Below, one piece after another: positions 53,136 through 62,735 of a stretch of DNA of 64,000 bases (position 1 is its first letter; every line of letters begins with the position of its first letter). This DNA is from Syntrophobacterales bacterium (GTDB taxonomy: Bacteria > Desulfobacterota > Syntrophia > Syntrophales > UBA5619): the NCBI GenBank assembly GCA_019429105.1, contig JAHYJE010000003.1, forward strand, positions 1-64,000. The letters run 5' to 3'. A program made the position numbers and the translations under genes. The notes under the pieces were generated by a model. That model did no database searches, was not told the origin of the DNA, and was given only the letters and a program-made list of their open reading frames with translations.

Positions 53136-56100
53136 ATGGGAATCTCTCGACGGAAATTTTTGCAGTATTCAGGGCTTACCGCAGGATCTATTCTTTTGCC
53201 TTCCGGTATGGCGGTATCCTCGGAAAAAGTCAAAGCATTTCCAATGCATAAGCCAATCAGGGAAGCCGCCACGATCTGTCCTTACTGTTCCTGCGGCTGC
53301 GGGTTGCTCATTGCCACGGGGCCCGATGGACACATCATCAATGTGGAGGGGGACCCCGACAATCCCGTCAACCGCGGGGCGCTCGATCCGAAATCTGTCG
53401 CCGTCCGGCAACTTTCCCAGAGCCCGTTGCGCCTGAAAAAGCCTCTATACCGAGCGCCGGGCAGCGACAAGTTTGAGGAAAAGGACTGGGATTGGACGAT
53501 TGCCGAAGTGGCCAAACGGATCAAAACGACCCGGGATGCCACCTTTCAGAAGACAAACGACAAGGGCGTGACGGTGAACCGCAACACCGGCATTGCCTTT
53601 ATGGGCGGCGCCGCCAACAACAATGAGGAAGGTTATCTGGCGGCCAAGTTAAGCCGTGCTCTGGGCATGGTGTATATCGAACATCAGGCCCGGGTCTGAC
53701 ACTCATCTACTGTGGCCGGTCTGGCCGCAAGTTTTGGTCGGGGTGCAATGACCAATACCTGGGTGGATCTGAAAAATGCCGATGTGATCCTGGTCGACGG
53801 CTCCAATTGTGCAGAAAATCACCCGGCATCGATGACCTGGATCAATAAGGCGAAGGATGACAGAGGCGCGAAGCTCATCGTCGTGGATCCCCGTTTCACA
53901 AGGACGGCCTCGCAGGCAGACCTTTACGTCGCGATCCGCAGCGGCACCGATATCGCCTTCTTCGGCGGAATGATGAAATACCTGGTGGACAAGCAATTGA
54001 TCCAGAAGGAGTACGTGATCCATTATACCAATGCGGCCAACGTAATCGCCCCCGGCTTCAAAGGCCCCGCGGATCTGGATGGCGTGTTTTCAGGGTTCGT
54101 GGATAACGGCGACGGTTTCGGCAAATATGATCAGGGCACATGGAAGTACCAGATCGATGCCCAGGGAAACCCGCTCCGGGACGAGACCCTGCGGAACCCC
54201 GGCTGCGTGTTTCAGATTATGAAGCGTCATTACGCCCGGTATACGCTAAAAACGGTCTCCGGAATCACCGGCTGTCCGCCGGACAAACTGGAGGCGGCCT
54301 ATAAACTATACGCCTCCACGGGGGCCCGCAACAAATCCGGGACCATTCTCTATGCCATGGGGCAAACGCAGCATACCGTGGGATCTCAGAACATACGCTG
54401 TATGGCCATGATCCAACTGCTTTTGGGCAACATGGGCGTTCCGGGAGGCGGGGTGAATGCGCTGCGCGGCGAGTCCAACGTCCAGGGGTCGACGGACCAG
54501 GGCATCCTGGCGCATCTGATTCCCGGATATTTGGGCATCCCCAGGGCGGGGGATCATCCCACATTGGCCGCCTACCTTGAGAAGGAAACCCCCAAAACGG
54601 GCTACTGGTCCAACAAACCGAAATTCTTCGTCAGTCTGCTGAAGGCTTGGTGGGGAGATCATGCAACTGCGGAAAACCAATTCGCCTATGATTATCTGCC
54701 CAAGGTGGAGAGTCCAGCCAAACATTACTGGATTAGTCTGTTTGAGGATATGTACGCCGGGAAAATTCAAGGCCTGTGGCTCATGGGACAGAATCCGGCG
54801 GTCAGCGGACCCAATTCCCGGCTGGAGCGGGAGGCCCTGAAGAAACTCAAATGGATGGTCGTTCAGGAGATCTTCGATACCGAAACCTGTTCGTTCTGGC
54901 GCGCCCCGGACGTAAAACCCGCCGATATCAAGACCGAAGTCTTTATCCTGCCGGCGGCGGACGCCATGGAGAAAGAGGGAAGCATCGCCACCAGCGGCCG
55001 CTTGATTCAATGGCGCTCCCAGGTGGCCGCTGCCCCAGGGATGGCGCTGCCGGATCATCAGATCCTCAATCTTATCGCGCTTAAATTGAAGGCGCTCTAT
55101 GCTGCCGCCCCCGGACCCTTCGCCGATCCGCTCCTTCATCTCAACTGGGATTACGGCAAGGAATTGAGTGTGGAGAAGGTGGCCCGGGAACTCAACGGAT
55201 ATGCCATTGCCCCGATCAAGGATCCGCAGGGCAATATCGTCGCCCGGGAGGGAGAAATCCTGAAAACGTTCGGCCTGTTGCAGGCAGACGGGAGCACGGC
55301 GTGCGGCTGCTGGATCTATGGGGGATATTTTGCGCCCGCCGATGACGGGACCGGGAAGATGATGCCCGCAACCAAGCGTCGGGGGCAGAAAGACCCCGGT
55401 GGGCTGGGAATGTACCCGTTCTGGGCCTTTGCGTGGCCGGCCAACCGGCGCATCATTTACAACCGCTGTTCCGCAGATCCCAACGGCAAGCCCTGGAGCG
55501 AGGAGAAAAAACTGATCTGGTGGGACATGACCCAGAAAAAATGGGTGGGCTACGACGTTCCCGATTTCGCCCCCACCAAGGCCCCTTCGGATCCCGGCGG
55601 GAAAGATCCTTTCATCATGCGCGCGGACGGGCGAGGGGGGCTCTTCTCCCCCCTCGGCGAGGGACCGCTGCCGGAACACTACGAACCCCTGGAGACGCCG
55701 GTCGCGAAGAATCCTTTTTCTTCCCGCCTGCACAATCCGGCAATCAAAATCTGGAAGACGGATCAGGGGAAAGCGATTGGGGACAATGTGGGGAAGCTGG
55801 ACAAATTCCCCATCGTGGCCACGACATACCGGGTTGTCGAGCACTGGCAGGCCGGGGGGATGTCGCGCTGGCTGGACTGGCTGACCGAATGCCAGCCCCA
55901 GATGTTTGTCGAGATGAGCAAGGAATTGGCGGCCGAGCGCAGGATTGGTAACGGAGATCGCGTCAAAGTCAGTTCCGCCCGAGGGGAAATCACAGCGGTA
56001 GCGGTGGTTACGGCCCGCTTCAAGCCTTTCATGGTGGAGGGAAAAACCGTCCACCAAGTCGGAATGCCCTGGCATTTCGGATGGGCCGGCCTGGCGACGG

Positions 56101-56195
56101 GAGATACGGCCAACGATCTGACGCCCCACGTGGGGGATGCCAATACGACGATTCCGGAATACAAGGCATTCCTGGTCGATATCAAAAAGGCATAG
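53136..56195 (+). CDS. fdnG: Formate dehydrogenase catalytic subunit, selenocysteine-containing (FdnG-like)
   Basis: The frame runs from ATG 53136 through an in-frame TGA at 53697-53699 to 56195, giving 1019 residues with selenocysteine 188 in ARV-Sec-HSSTVAGL; E. coli FdnG (1015) has the same motif. A twin-arginine signal (SRRKFLQYSG) shows export to the periplasm. The [4Fe-4S] site has Cys48, Cys51 and Cys55 (CPYCSCGC), but the usual fourth ligand (GALCPKG) reads GALDPKS. bis-MGD-binding segments include GRGAMTN, DPRFTRTASQADL and QHTVGSQNIRCMAMIQLLLGNMG. It oxidises formate and passes electrons to FdnH and FdnI. AAGGAGG lies 11 bases upstream of the start. Confidence 0.95.
53697..53731 (+). 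promoter_or_regulatory. SECIS element for selenocysteine insertion
   Basis: Eleven bases after the UGA codon, TGTGGCC (53711-53717) pairs with GGCCGCA (53723-53729) and closes the loop GGTCT. GGUCU is the apical loop that SelB recognises in E. coli fdnG and fdhF. Both stem and distance are right, so UGA 53697-53699 encodes selenocysteine. Confidence 0.92.
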
Positions 56196-56207
56196 AAAGG
56201 GGAGCTT

Positions 56208-57011
56208 ATGGCGCGCAAAGCGATGTTGATTGACGAATCCAAGTGCACCGCCTGTCGCGGATGCCAGGTGGCCTGCAAGCAGTGGAATGAACTTACGGGG
56301 TGGAATTATTCAAAGACCGTCAACACAGGCGGCTATGAGAATCCTCCGAAACTTACCCCGCAGACGTGGACGCGGATTAAATTTACCGAATATGACGGCC
56401 CTCAGGGATTTAGGTGGCTTTTTCTGAAAGAAGGCTGCATGCACTGCGGAGAGGCCGTCTGTGTGGACGTCTGTCCGACGAAGGCCCTGAAGAAGCAGGC
56501 CGACGGCAGGGTGACGCTGGAGCCGGATCTGTGCAACGGCTGCGGTTACTGCTCCCAGTTCTGCCCCTTCGGCGTCCCTAAACTTGAAGTTTCCAATGTG
56601 CTCACAGGGAAGGCTAAGGCCTCCAAATGCACCTTCTGCCAGGACCGTACGGATAACGGTCTGATTCCCTCCTGTGTGAAGACCTGCCCGGCCCAGGCCC
56701 TCCACTGGGGTGACCGGGACCAGATGATCGCGGCGGGAAAGAAACGGGTGGAAACGCTCAAGACCCGTGGATTCGCCGCGGCCAATCTCTATGGGGAGGA
56801 GGCCGTTGGCGGGCTCGGGCGCCTGTATGTGCTGGTCGAAAAACCAGAGGCCTATGGACTTCCGGCGAATCCCCAGTATCCAGCCCTGGCCGTGATGTGG
56901 CAAAACGTCATTCAGCCTTTGGGCAAGATTGCCATTGGGGGAACGGTGCTGGGGACCTTGGTGGCCTGGTTGATTATCCGCCGGAATATCAATATGGAGG
57001 AAGTCGAATGA
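56208..57011 (+). CDS. fdnH: Formate dehydrogenase iron-sulfur subunit (FdnH-like)
   Basis: This 267-residue subunit has four [4Fe-4S] motifs: CTACRGCQVACKQW, CMHCGEAVCVDVCP, CNGCGYCSQFCP, and CTFCQDR...CVKTCP. A single C-terminal membrane helix (about residues 238-258, IAIGGTVLGTLVAWLII) anchors it as in FdnH. It relays electrons from FdnG to the cytochrome b subunit. GGGGAG precedes ATG 56208, 12 bases after fdnG. Its stop overlaps the start of fdnI. Confidence 0.95.
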   Translation: MARKAMLIDESKCTACRGCQVACKQWNELTGWNYSKTVNTGGYENPPKLTPQTWTRIKFTEYDGPQGFRWLFLKEGCMHCGEAVCVDVCPTKALKKQADGRVTLEPDLCNGCGYCSQFCPFGVPKLEVSNVLTGKAKASKCTFCQDRTDNGLIPSCVKTCPAQALHWGDRDQMIAAGKKRVETLKTRGFAAANLYGEEAVGGLGRLYVLVEKPEAYGLPANPQYPALAVMWQNVIQPLGKIAIGGTVLGTLVAWLIIRRNINMEEVE

Positions 57012-57730
57012 ACGGTCAAGGAGAAAAAGCAGGACATGTCTTCCAGATCCGCTGGATCCCGAAGTACACATTTGTAGAGCGTTTCCTGCACTGGATTAAT
57101 ACCGCCCTTTTCATCCCTCTGGTGGTCACAGGTCTCGTTCTCTATCTGGACGTTTTCAAACCCCTGGCTCAGGGGGACGCCGGGCAATGGATGCGCCTCA
57201 TGCACCGTTTGACAGCAATTCTTTTCATCGCGGTACCCTTGATATACGGCATCCTGCAACCGCGGCGCTTGTGGATGCATTTGAAAGAGTTCGGCTTTGG
57301 AAGGGATGATCTGGGCTGGCTGAAAAACGCCTTCGGTTATTACGTATGGGGAAAGCACGATGCCATGCCGCCGCAGGGCCGGTTCAATACCGGGGAAAAG
57401 ATCAATGCGGTGGTCATGATCGTCTCCTGGATACTGTTCGTAGTCAGCGGTTTGATCATGTGGTACGGCAAGGGAATCGTATCGCCTGAACTGTTCCGCT
57501 GGATGGTGGTGGTCCATGACCTGGCCATGATCGTCGCCTTCTGCATGCTCATAGTCCATCTGTTTCTGGCGGTGGCGCATCCGCTGATGTGGGCCGCCCT
57601 GGTCAGCATGCGTTTCGGCGTCACCTCCGCCACTTATGCGGCCGAACACCATGCGAAGTGGTATTATGGACCCAAGCGGGCGAAGGAACTCTACGAAGCA
57701 AAGAAGAAAAATGCTTCCCACGGAGACTAA
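57008..57730 (+). CDS. fdnI: Formate dehydrogenase cytochrome b subunit (FdnI-like)
   Basis: This 240-residue membrane protein has four hydrophobic segments and the haem-b histidines of the FdnI/FdoI family: FLHWIN near residue 26, LMHRLTAI near 62, VVHDLAM near 168 and LIVHLFLAVAHPL near 185. It binds two b haems and passes electrons to the quinone pool or another acceptor. ATG 57008 overlaps the fdnH stop (ATGA) and is chosen on that basis. The membrane-embedded quinone site cannot be judged by eye. Confidence 0.93.
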   Translation: MNGQGEKAGHVFQIRWIPKYTFVERFLHWINTALFIPLVVTGLVLYLDVFKPLAQGDAGQWMRLMHRLTAILFIAVPLIYGILQPRRLWMHLKEFGFGRDDLGWLKNAFGYYVWGKHDAMPPQGRFNTGEKINAVVMIVSWILFVVSGLIMWYGKGIVSPELFRWMVVVHDLAMIVAFCMLIVHLFLAVAHPLMWAALVSMRFGVTSATYAAEHHAKWYYGPKRAKELYEAKKKNASHGD

Positions 57731-57747
57731 TTGAAGGAGGAAGAGGT

Positions 57748-58122
57748 ATGTCCAAAATCCTTGTTGTTGATGACGATCCCGATTTTATCAAGATTACCCG
57801 GACGATTCTGCAGTTTCAGAACCACGAAGTGTTGACGGCGGCCAACGGGGAGCAGGGGCTGAAGGTAATGCGGGAGGAAAAGCCCGATCTGGTCATCCTG
57901 GATGTCATGATGTCCTATATCCTCGACGGTCTGGATACCCGCCGCCAGATGGCAGCCGACAAGGATCTCAAGGATATTCCGGTGATCATGGCCACTTCAC
58001 TCACCGGGGACCGGGTGCGCAGTGAACTGCCGTCCGACGAATACGTCCCCGCTTCTGAATGGATTCACAAACCCATCGACCCGGACAAACTTCTCGAACA
58101 GGTCAAAAGGATCCTCGGATAA
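57748..58122 (+). CDS. Single-domain response regulator (CheY-like)
   Basis: A 124-residue receiver domain with the acidic pair in VVDDDPDF, the phospho-acceptor Asp in LVILDVMMSYILDG (about residue 53), the switch threonine/serine in MATSLTGD and the lysine in HKPIDP. It has no output domain, so it signals by protein contact or passes phosphate on. AAGGAGGAAGAGGT precedes ATG 57748, 17 bases after fdnI; it is probably part of the fdn operon and a partner of the kinases next to it. Confidence 0.88.
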   Translation: MSKILVVDDDPDFIKITRTILQFQNHEVLTAANGEQGLKVMREEKPDLVILDVMMSYILDGLDTRRQMAADKDLKDIPVIMATSLTGDRVRSELPSDEYVPASEWIHKPIDPDKLLEQVKRILG

Positions 58123-58167
58123 AAAGTGCCGGTTGAGGGGGCCCGTCCATTGTTAGGGCGCGCCTCT

Positions 58168-59355
58168 TCAACCCTTCGAGTCTTCACCCGGCGGGGCGGC
58201 GGCCAACGGCAGCGTGAAGCAAAAGAGGCTCCCCTCGCCGAAGGTGGATTTTACCTCGACGTTGCCGCCGTACCCTTCCACAATGCGTTTGGCGAGAGGC
58301 AGTCCCAGCCCCGTTCCCCGCCGCACCATCTTCTTTGCCTCTACGGTCCGAAAAAATTCGTTGAAGATGAAGGGCAGATCCTGCGGCAAGATGCCGATCC
58401 CCGTGTCCTCAACGTCCCCAATAGCGTTTCTCTCATCCCGGGATAGCGTTACCCGGATGCGCCCCCCGCTCCGGGAGTATTTGATGGCGTTGGAAATCAG
58501 GTTGGTCCACAGATGCTTCATGTGATTGGGGTGGACCTCCACCCTGGGATTATCAAGGATGGTCAGCGTCAGCAAAAGCCCCTTCCCCTCGGCCTCGGTT
58601 TTCAGGGAAGGCAGAACATCTTCCAGTTCATCCCCGAGTTGCACAACTGACCGATTCTCCGGGGACATTTCCTGTCTTGCGGTGGCCAGATTCATCAGGC
58701 TGTCGACGAGGTTCAACAGATCCTCGGAACGATCCAAGGCGTGCTGGATCATCTCGTTCCATTTTTCCGGAGGGACATACCCCTTCAGCAGAATGAGCAG
58801 AAAACTCTGAAGGGCGGTGAGCGGGGCGCGGAATTCATGGGCAATCGTAAGCCGGAAGGCGGCCGGCGCCAGGAAATCCTTGTCGAAAAGCTCGGAGGTC
58901 TCCAGCTCCCCCTCGGTGACGGACAAAAGGCGGGAGACATCCTGCTCGAAAATCTGAAGCCTTCTAAATTCCAGGGCCTTCCTGCGCCATTCCAGGGCAC
59001 GGTCGATGCGCAGCGACAGGAGTTCGGGAATGATTGGCAGTAAAATGAGATCGTAAAAACCCGACTTCACCATTTGCAGAGCCCGATTCCATGTTGAGGG
59101 TCCGCTCAGCAGGATGCATGCCCTTTCGGGGTCATCCACCGTCAGGTTCTCATGAAGATTCGTCTCCGGCTGATCCGGGAGCAGCGCGGCATCCATGAGG
59201 ATGATATCGATATCCTTTCCGGGGGGCGCGCATATCCGCTCCGGCAGGGTAGCGGTCATCTGGACGGAAAAGCGCCCCGGCTCCAAAGCCTGAAGGCAGG
59301 CCTTCTGGAGGTCGGTATTTCCACTGATGATAAGGATCATTACTTTGGTTTCCAT
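58168..59355 (-). CDS. Sensor histidine kinase with a degenerate receiver-like N terminus
   Basis: A 395-residue soluble kinase. The first 120 residues resemble a receiver (IILMDAALLP, ACILLSGPST) but lack the acidic pair (IISGNTD) and the conserved lysine (LLPIIPE), so they are probably not phosphorylated. Then follow a linker and the HisKA region with the phospho-accepting histidine in IAHEFRAPLTAL. The ATPase has NLISNAIKYS (N box), DTGIGI (G1) and GTGLGLPLAK (G2). It ends the kinase operon (62493 to 58168) and faces the receiver gene 58122 tail to tail. Confidence 0.85.
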   Translation of the reverse strand: METKVMILIISGNTDLQKACLQALEPGRFSVQMTATLPERICAPPGKDIDIILMDAALLPDQPETNLHENLTVDDPERACILLSGPSTWNRALQMVKSGFYDLILLPIIPELLSLRIDRALEWRRKALEFRRLQIFEQDVSRLLSVTEGELETSELFDKDFLAPAAFRLTIAHEFRAPLTALQSFLLILLKGYVPPEKWNEMIQHALDRSEDLLNLVDSLMNLATARQEMSPENRSVVQLGDELEDVLPSLKTEAEGKGLLLTLTILDNPRVEVHPNHMKHLWTNLISNAIKYSRSGGRIRVTLSRDERNAIGDVEDTGIGILPQDLPFIFNEFFRTVEAKKMVRRGTGLGLPLAKRIVEGYGGNVEVKSTFGEGSLFCFTLPLAAAPPGEDSKG

Positions 59356-59362
59356 AGCTTGT

Positions 59363-61348
59363 TTACTGGATCAGCGTATCTGAGGCATTTGCCCCTTTCC
59401 GGGATGATTCCGTTTTGGGCGGAATTATCGGCAGGGTTATGATAAAGGTCGTTCCCTTGCCAACTTGACTGGATACCTGAATCTGGCCGCGATGCATTTT
59501 AATAATTCCGTAGACGATGGATAAACCCAGCCCCGTCCCTTTTCCGAGGGGTTTGGTGGTAAAGAAGGGGGTAAACAGTTTCTCCAGGTTCTCTTCCGCG
59601 ATGCCGTGGCCTGTATCCGTCGTCACGATCTCCACTGTCCGCCCTATGGAGAACCGGGTGGTGATGGTGATGACGCCGCCCGACATGGCGTCGGCCGCAT
59701 TATTGAGCAGGTTGACAAACACCTGCATCAATTGGGCCGGGTCTGCCTGAATGAGCGGCAGATCCGGAACAAAATGCCGGATGATCTGCACATGTTCGAA
59801 ACTTGGTTGACTGCTTACGCTTTTAATCGCCTCCTCCAGGATAACGTGCAGATTGCTCTGCTGGGTCAGCATTTCCTGCTCGCGGGCAAAATTCAACAAG
59901 TTGGCGACAATCCGCTTGCAGCGGTGGGTCGCATCGATGATCATCTTGAGATCCTCCCGTTTGGCGTCGTCATCCCCGGCTTCCCGATAGAGGGTTTCCG
60001 AGTATAGCATGATGGCGCCCAGGGGGTTGTTGATCTCATGGGCGACCCCGGCGGCCAGTTGGCCCATGGATGCCAGTTTTTCCTTATAGACCAATTCCTT
60101 CTGGATTCTGTCGAGCGTTTCCACCATGGTGTTGAAGGAGTGGCCCAGCGCTGCCAGTTCCCCTTTTCCGGACACCTTCACCCGAACGCTCATATCCCCC
60201 TCGGAAAGGCGGCGATTGGACTCCACCAAGGCGCCGATTGGCTTGATGAACAATCGGGCGATCGGCACGGCGATCAACCCTGCCAGAAGAATGCAGACGA
60301 ATGCAATCAGAGCGACCTGGTTGTTGAATTCGTGAACCAAGGTCAGGAACAACGATTCCCTGGCGCCCACATAGAGGCTCCCCACAACGCGACCCCGGCT
60401 GTCCATGAGGGGGGTATACCGGGTGATGAACCACTCGTTTACCACATAGGCACGGCCCACATAATCGCGACCCTCCGAGAGAACTATGTTGCGGACCTCC
60501 TGCGATATCCGGGTGCCCACGGCGCGTTTTCCCTGCTCGGCCATAACGTTGGTGGATACCCGCAAGTCGCCAAAAAATATGGTGACCGTGTCGATCCCTG
60601 CCACCTCCTTGATGCGGTCCACCAAATTGAAATCGTTGTTGAACAGATACACCGATAAAACCGCGCCGATGATCCGCTGATCCTGGTTGCGCAGCGGATA
60701 GACCCCGGTCAGGGCGAGGCCGGCTGTCCCTTCCCGCGGATCAAAAGGCTCCGGGGCGGCCAGCGGCGTCTCGATCAGAGGAATGTACGCCTGCTGATCC
60801 AGACCAACCTGGGCCAATAGTTCCTTCGATATAACTTCGGTGGCGGTCTGTGGTTTGCCTGTCTCCAGAGCCTCCTGAACGATTGGCAACCATTTCCACT
60901 CGCCTTGCAAAAGCGGGGCCGACAGTTGCCCTGTTTGGGAGAGAACCCGGCCGACAACCGTACGCCCTTGTTCATCCAGGACGGCAATAAAATGGGTACC
61001 GCCGAGGGCAAGCACGGAGATTTTATTAGTGATCTGCTGGTCGATGATCCGTGTGGCGTTGGCTTCTCCCCGGGCGGCGGCTGACAGACCATCGATAATC
61101 CATGTATCCAGAGACAAGCGGTGGCTGATGGCCTCCACCTCCTCCAGTTTGAGCCGGTAAAAGGCCTTCGCCAGATCCATGTCCCGGGATACAAGATTCG
61201 CTTCCGCCTTGGAAAGATAGGTACGGATAACCCGGGATGTGACCAGTGTATCCAGACCGATGGTGAGTCCGGCCACCAGGGCGAAGGAGGCGATCAGCAC
61301 TTTTTGCAATCGGCCTCCAAGAATGACCCCTAGCCAGCGCTTCATCAT
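59363..61348 (-). CDS. Membrane sensor histidine kinase with Cache-type and HAMP domains
   Basis: A 661-residue protein has a membrane helix at residues 15-40, a periplasmic domain of about 300 residues (a double-Cache/4-helix type sensor, with ARGEANATRIIDQ and the DTVTIFFGDLRVSTN strand), a second helix near residue 345 (VALIAFVCILLAGLIAVPIARL), HAMP, and a HisKA with VAHEINNPLGA. The ATPase has NLLNNAADAM, DTGHGI and GKGTGLGLSIVYGII. It is the only membrane sensor of the cluster and may detect an external ligand. ATGA overlap links it to the upstream hybrid gene. Confidence 0.88.
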   Translation of the reverse strand: MMKRWLGVILGGRLQKVLIASFALVAGLTIGLDTLVTSRVIRTYLSKAEANLVSRDMDLAKAFYRLKLEEVEAISHRLSLDTWIIDGLSAAARGEANATRIIDQQITNKISVLALGGTHFIAVLDEQGRTVVGRVLSQTGQLSAPLLQGEWKWLPIVQEALETGKPQTATEVISKELLAQVGLDQQAYIPLIETPLAAPEPFDPREGTAGLALTGVYPLRNQDQRIIGAVLSVYLFNNDFNLVDRIKEVAGIDTVTIFFGDLRVSTNVMAEQGKRAVGTRISQEVRNIVLSEGRDYVGRAYVVNEWFITRYTPLMDSRGRVVGSLYVGARESLFLTLVHEFNNQVALIAFVCILLAGLIAVPIARLFIKPIGALVESNRRLSEGDMSVRVKVSGKGELAALGHSFNTMVETLDRIQKELVYKEKLASMGQLAAGVAHEINNPLGAIMLYSETLYREAGDDDAKREDLKMIIDATHRCKRIVANLLNFAREQEMLTQQSNLHVILEEAIKSVSSQPSFEHVQIIRHFVPDLPLIQADPAQLMQVFVNLLNNAADAMSGGVITITTRFSIGRTVEIVTTDTGHGIAEENLEKLFTPFFTTKPLGKGTGLGLSIVYGIIKMHRGQIQVSSQVGKGTTFIITLPIIPPKTESSRKGANASDTLIQ

Positions 61349-62493
61349 CCTGCTCCAGTCATGGTGGCCGTTTGGGGAAGAATAAAGCGAAATGAGCTGC
61401 CTAACCCCGGGTTAGAATCGATTTCAAGGGCGCCGCCGTAAAGAGAGACAATCTGCTGGACGATGCACAATCCAAGACCTGTGCCGGTTTCCTGCATAGC
61501 CCTGGCCCCCTCGGTCCGATAGAACTCCTCGAAAATCCGGGGAATCTCTTCAGTGGTGATTCCAATACCCGTGTCGGTCACCGTCCCAATGATTCTCTTT
61601 TCGATTGTATTTTCCTGAAGGGAAAGGGTGATCTGCCCGCCCGGTGGGGTATAACGGATGGCGTTGCCGAGCAGGTGCATCCAAAGCGCCTGGAGGTATT
61701 CTCTGCTTCCTGAAATAAGCGTGTGGTCCATCCGCTCCACGCTTACGGTCAGACCGTGTTCAGCAAACTCTTTTTTGAAGGCGGCAAGGGCGCCTTCGGC
61801 CATGTCCGCCAGGTGAACGGTCTCCGTCTTCGCCCCTCCTATATTTTCTTTGAGACGCGACAGGAGGAGCAGGTCATCAAGGATAGCAAGCAATTCCCCG
61901 GCGCGTTCTTCGACTTGTTGCAGAAAAGCAACCTGTTCCGAGGGGGGGACATATCCTTTGCGGATGAGTTGAATGGTGTTTTGAACAACGGCCACCGGCG
62001 CCCGGAGGGTGTGCACCATGGTCATCATAAAACGGCCCTGCATTGTGCCGATCTTCTCTGTTTCGGCTTTGACCCTCGCAAGCCCGAGGAGTTTCTCCTC
62101 CAGTTCGTTTACCCTTTGGGCTTCACGGTTGAGTCTCTGCCGATCCATCTCCCGATTGATGACGTGCATCAATAATTCGTGAGTAAAGGGCTTGGCAATA
62201 AAATCATGGGCCCCCTCGCGGATGGCCTGAACGGCAAGTTCGATGGTCGCATACCCGGTGATGATGATGCTGATGATGTCGGGTGCTATTTTTCGCACCT
62301 GCTGCATCATCTCCAACCCACTCATGCCGGGCATCATGGCATCGACCAGCAAGACATCAAAAGACCCCTGACGGAGTTTGTCCAGGCCGTCAGGCCCGTT
62401 TTCGGCTACTTCCACCTCCAATCCTGAAGACGTGAGAGCCCGCCGGCATCCTTCACGAATTCCCAACTCATCATCAACCACAAGCACGCGCAT
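61345..62493 (-). CDS. Hybrid response regulator-histidine kinase
   Basis: A 382-residue protein has an intact N-terminal receiver (VVDDELGIRE, LLVDAMMPGMSG, IITGYA, KPF). It is followed by a coiled linker (RVNELEEKLLGLARVKAETEKI), a HisKA segment with MVHTLRAPVAVV and an ATPase (HLLGNAIRYT, DTGIGI, GTGLGLCIVQQIV). The receiver-then-kinase order is typical of proteins that take phosphate from another kinase and alter their own activity. The start at 62493 has AGGGAGC upstream; an ATG at 62526 is the longer choice. It heads the kinase operon, divergent from fdhE. Confidence 0.87.
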   Translation of the reverse strand: MRVLVVDDELGIREGCRRALTSSGLEVEVAENGPDGLDKLRQGSFDVLLVDAMMPGMSGLEMMQQVRKIAPDIISIIITGYATIELAVQAIREGAHDFIAKPFTHELLMHVINREMDRQRLNREAQRVNELEEKLLGLARVKAETEKIGTMQGRFMMTMVHTLRAPVAVVQNTIQLIRKGYVPPSEQVAFLQQVEERAGELLAILDDLLLLSRLKENIGGAKTETVHLADMAEGALAAFKKEFAEHGLTVSVERMDHTLISGSREYLQALWMHLLGNAIRYTPPGGQITLSLQENTIEKRIIGTVTDTGIGITTEEIPRIFEEFYRTEGARAMQETGTGLGLCIVQQIVSLYGGALEIDSNPGLGSSFRFILPQTATMTGAG

Positions 62494-62567
62494 ATTTTCT
62501 GCTCCCTGCCAAGGTTCCTGATTCACAACTTATGGGACTTGTAGCAAAAGAACCCTGTAATGTCAAA

Positions 62568-62597
62568 TTGAGTTCAATGTCATCGCTGTTTTATAAC
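62568..62597 (+). promoter_or_regulatory. Candidate sigma-70 promoter of fdhE
   Basis: TTGAGT (62568-62573) and TATAAC (62592-62597) are separated by 18 bases in the 242-base divergent gap between the kinase operon and fdhE. The leader would be about 130 bases. The assignment is by eye. Confidence 0.35.
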
Positions 62598-62735
62598 AGA
62601 GCCGTGTACGCAAGCCGATTATAAAAAGGTGGGTAAGAAGGGAAAATTTCAGCTTTGCAATAAAGACGTTTCCGTCTATACTTACCGCGAAATATTTTTC
62701 TTTCGCAAATCACTTTTCTACTTGGAGGATCGGGC

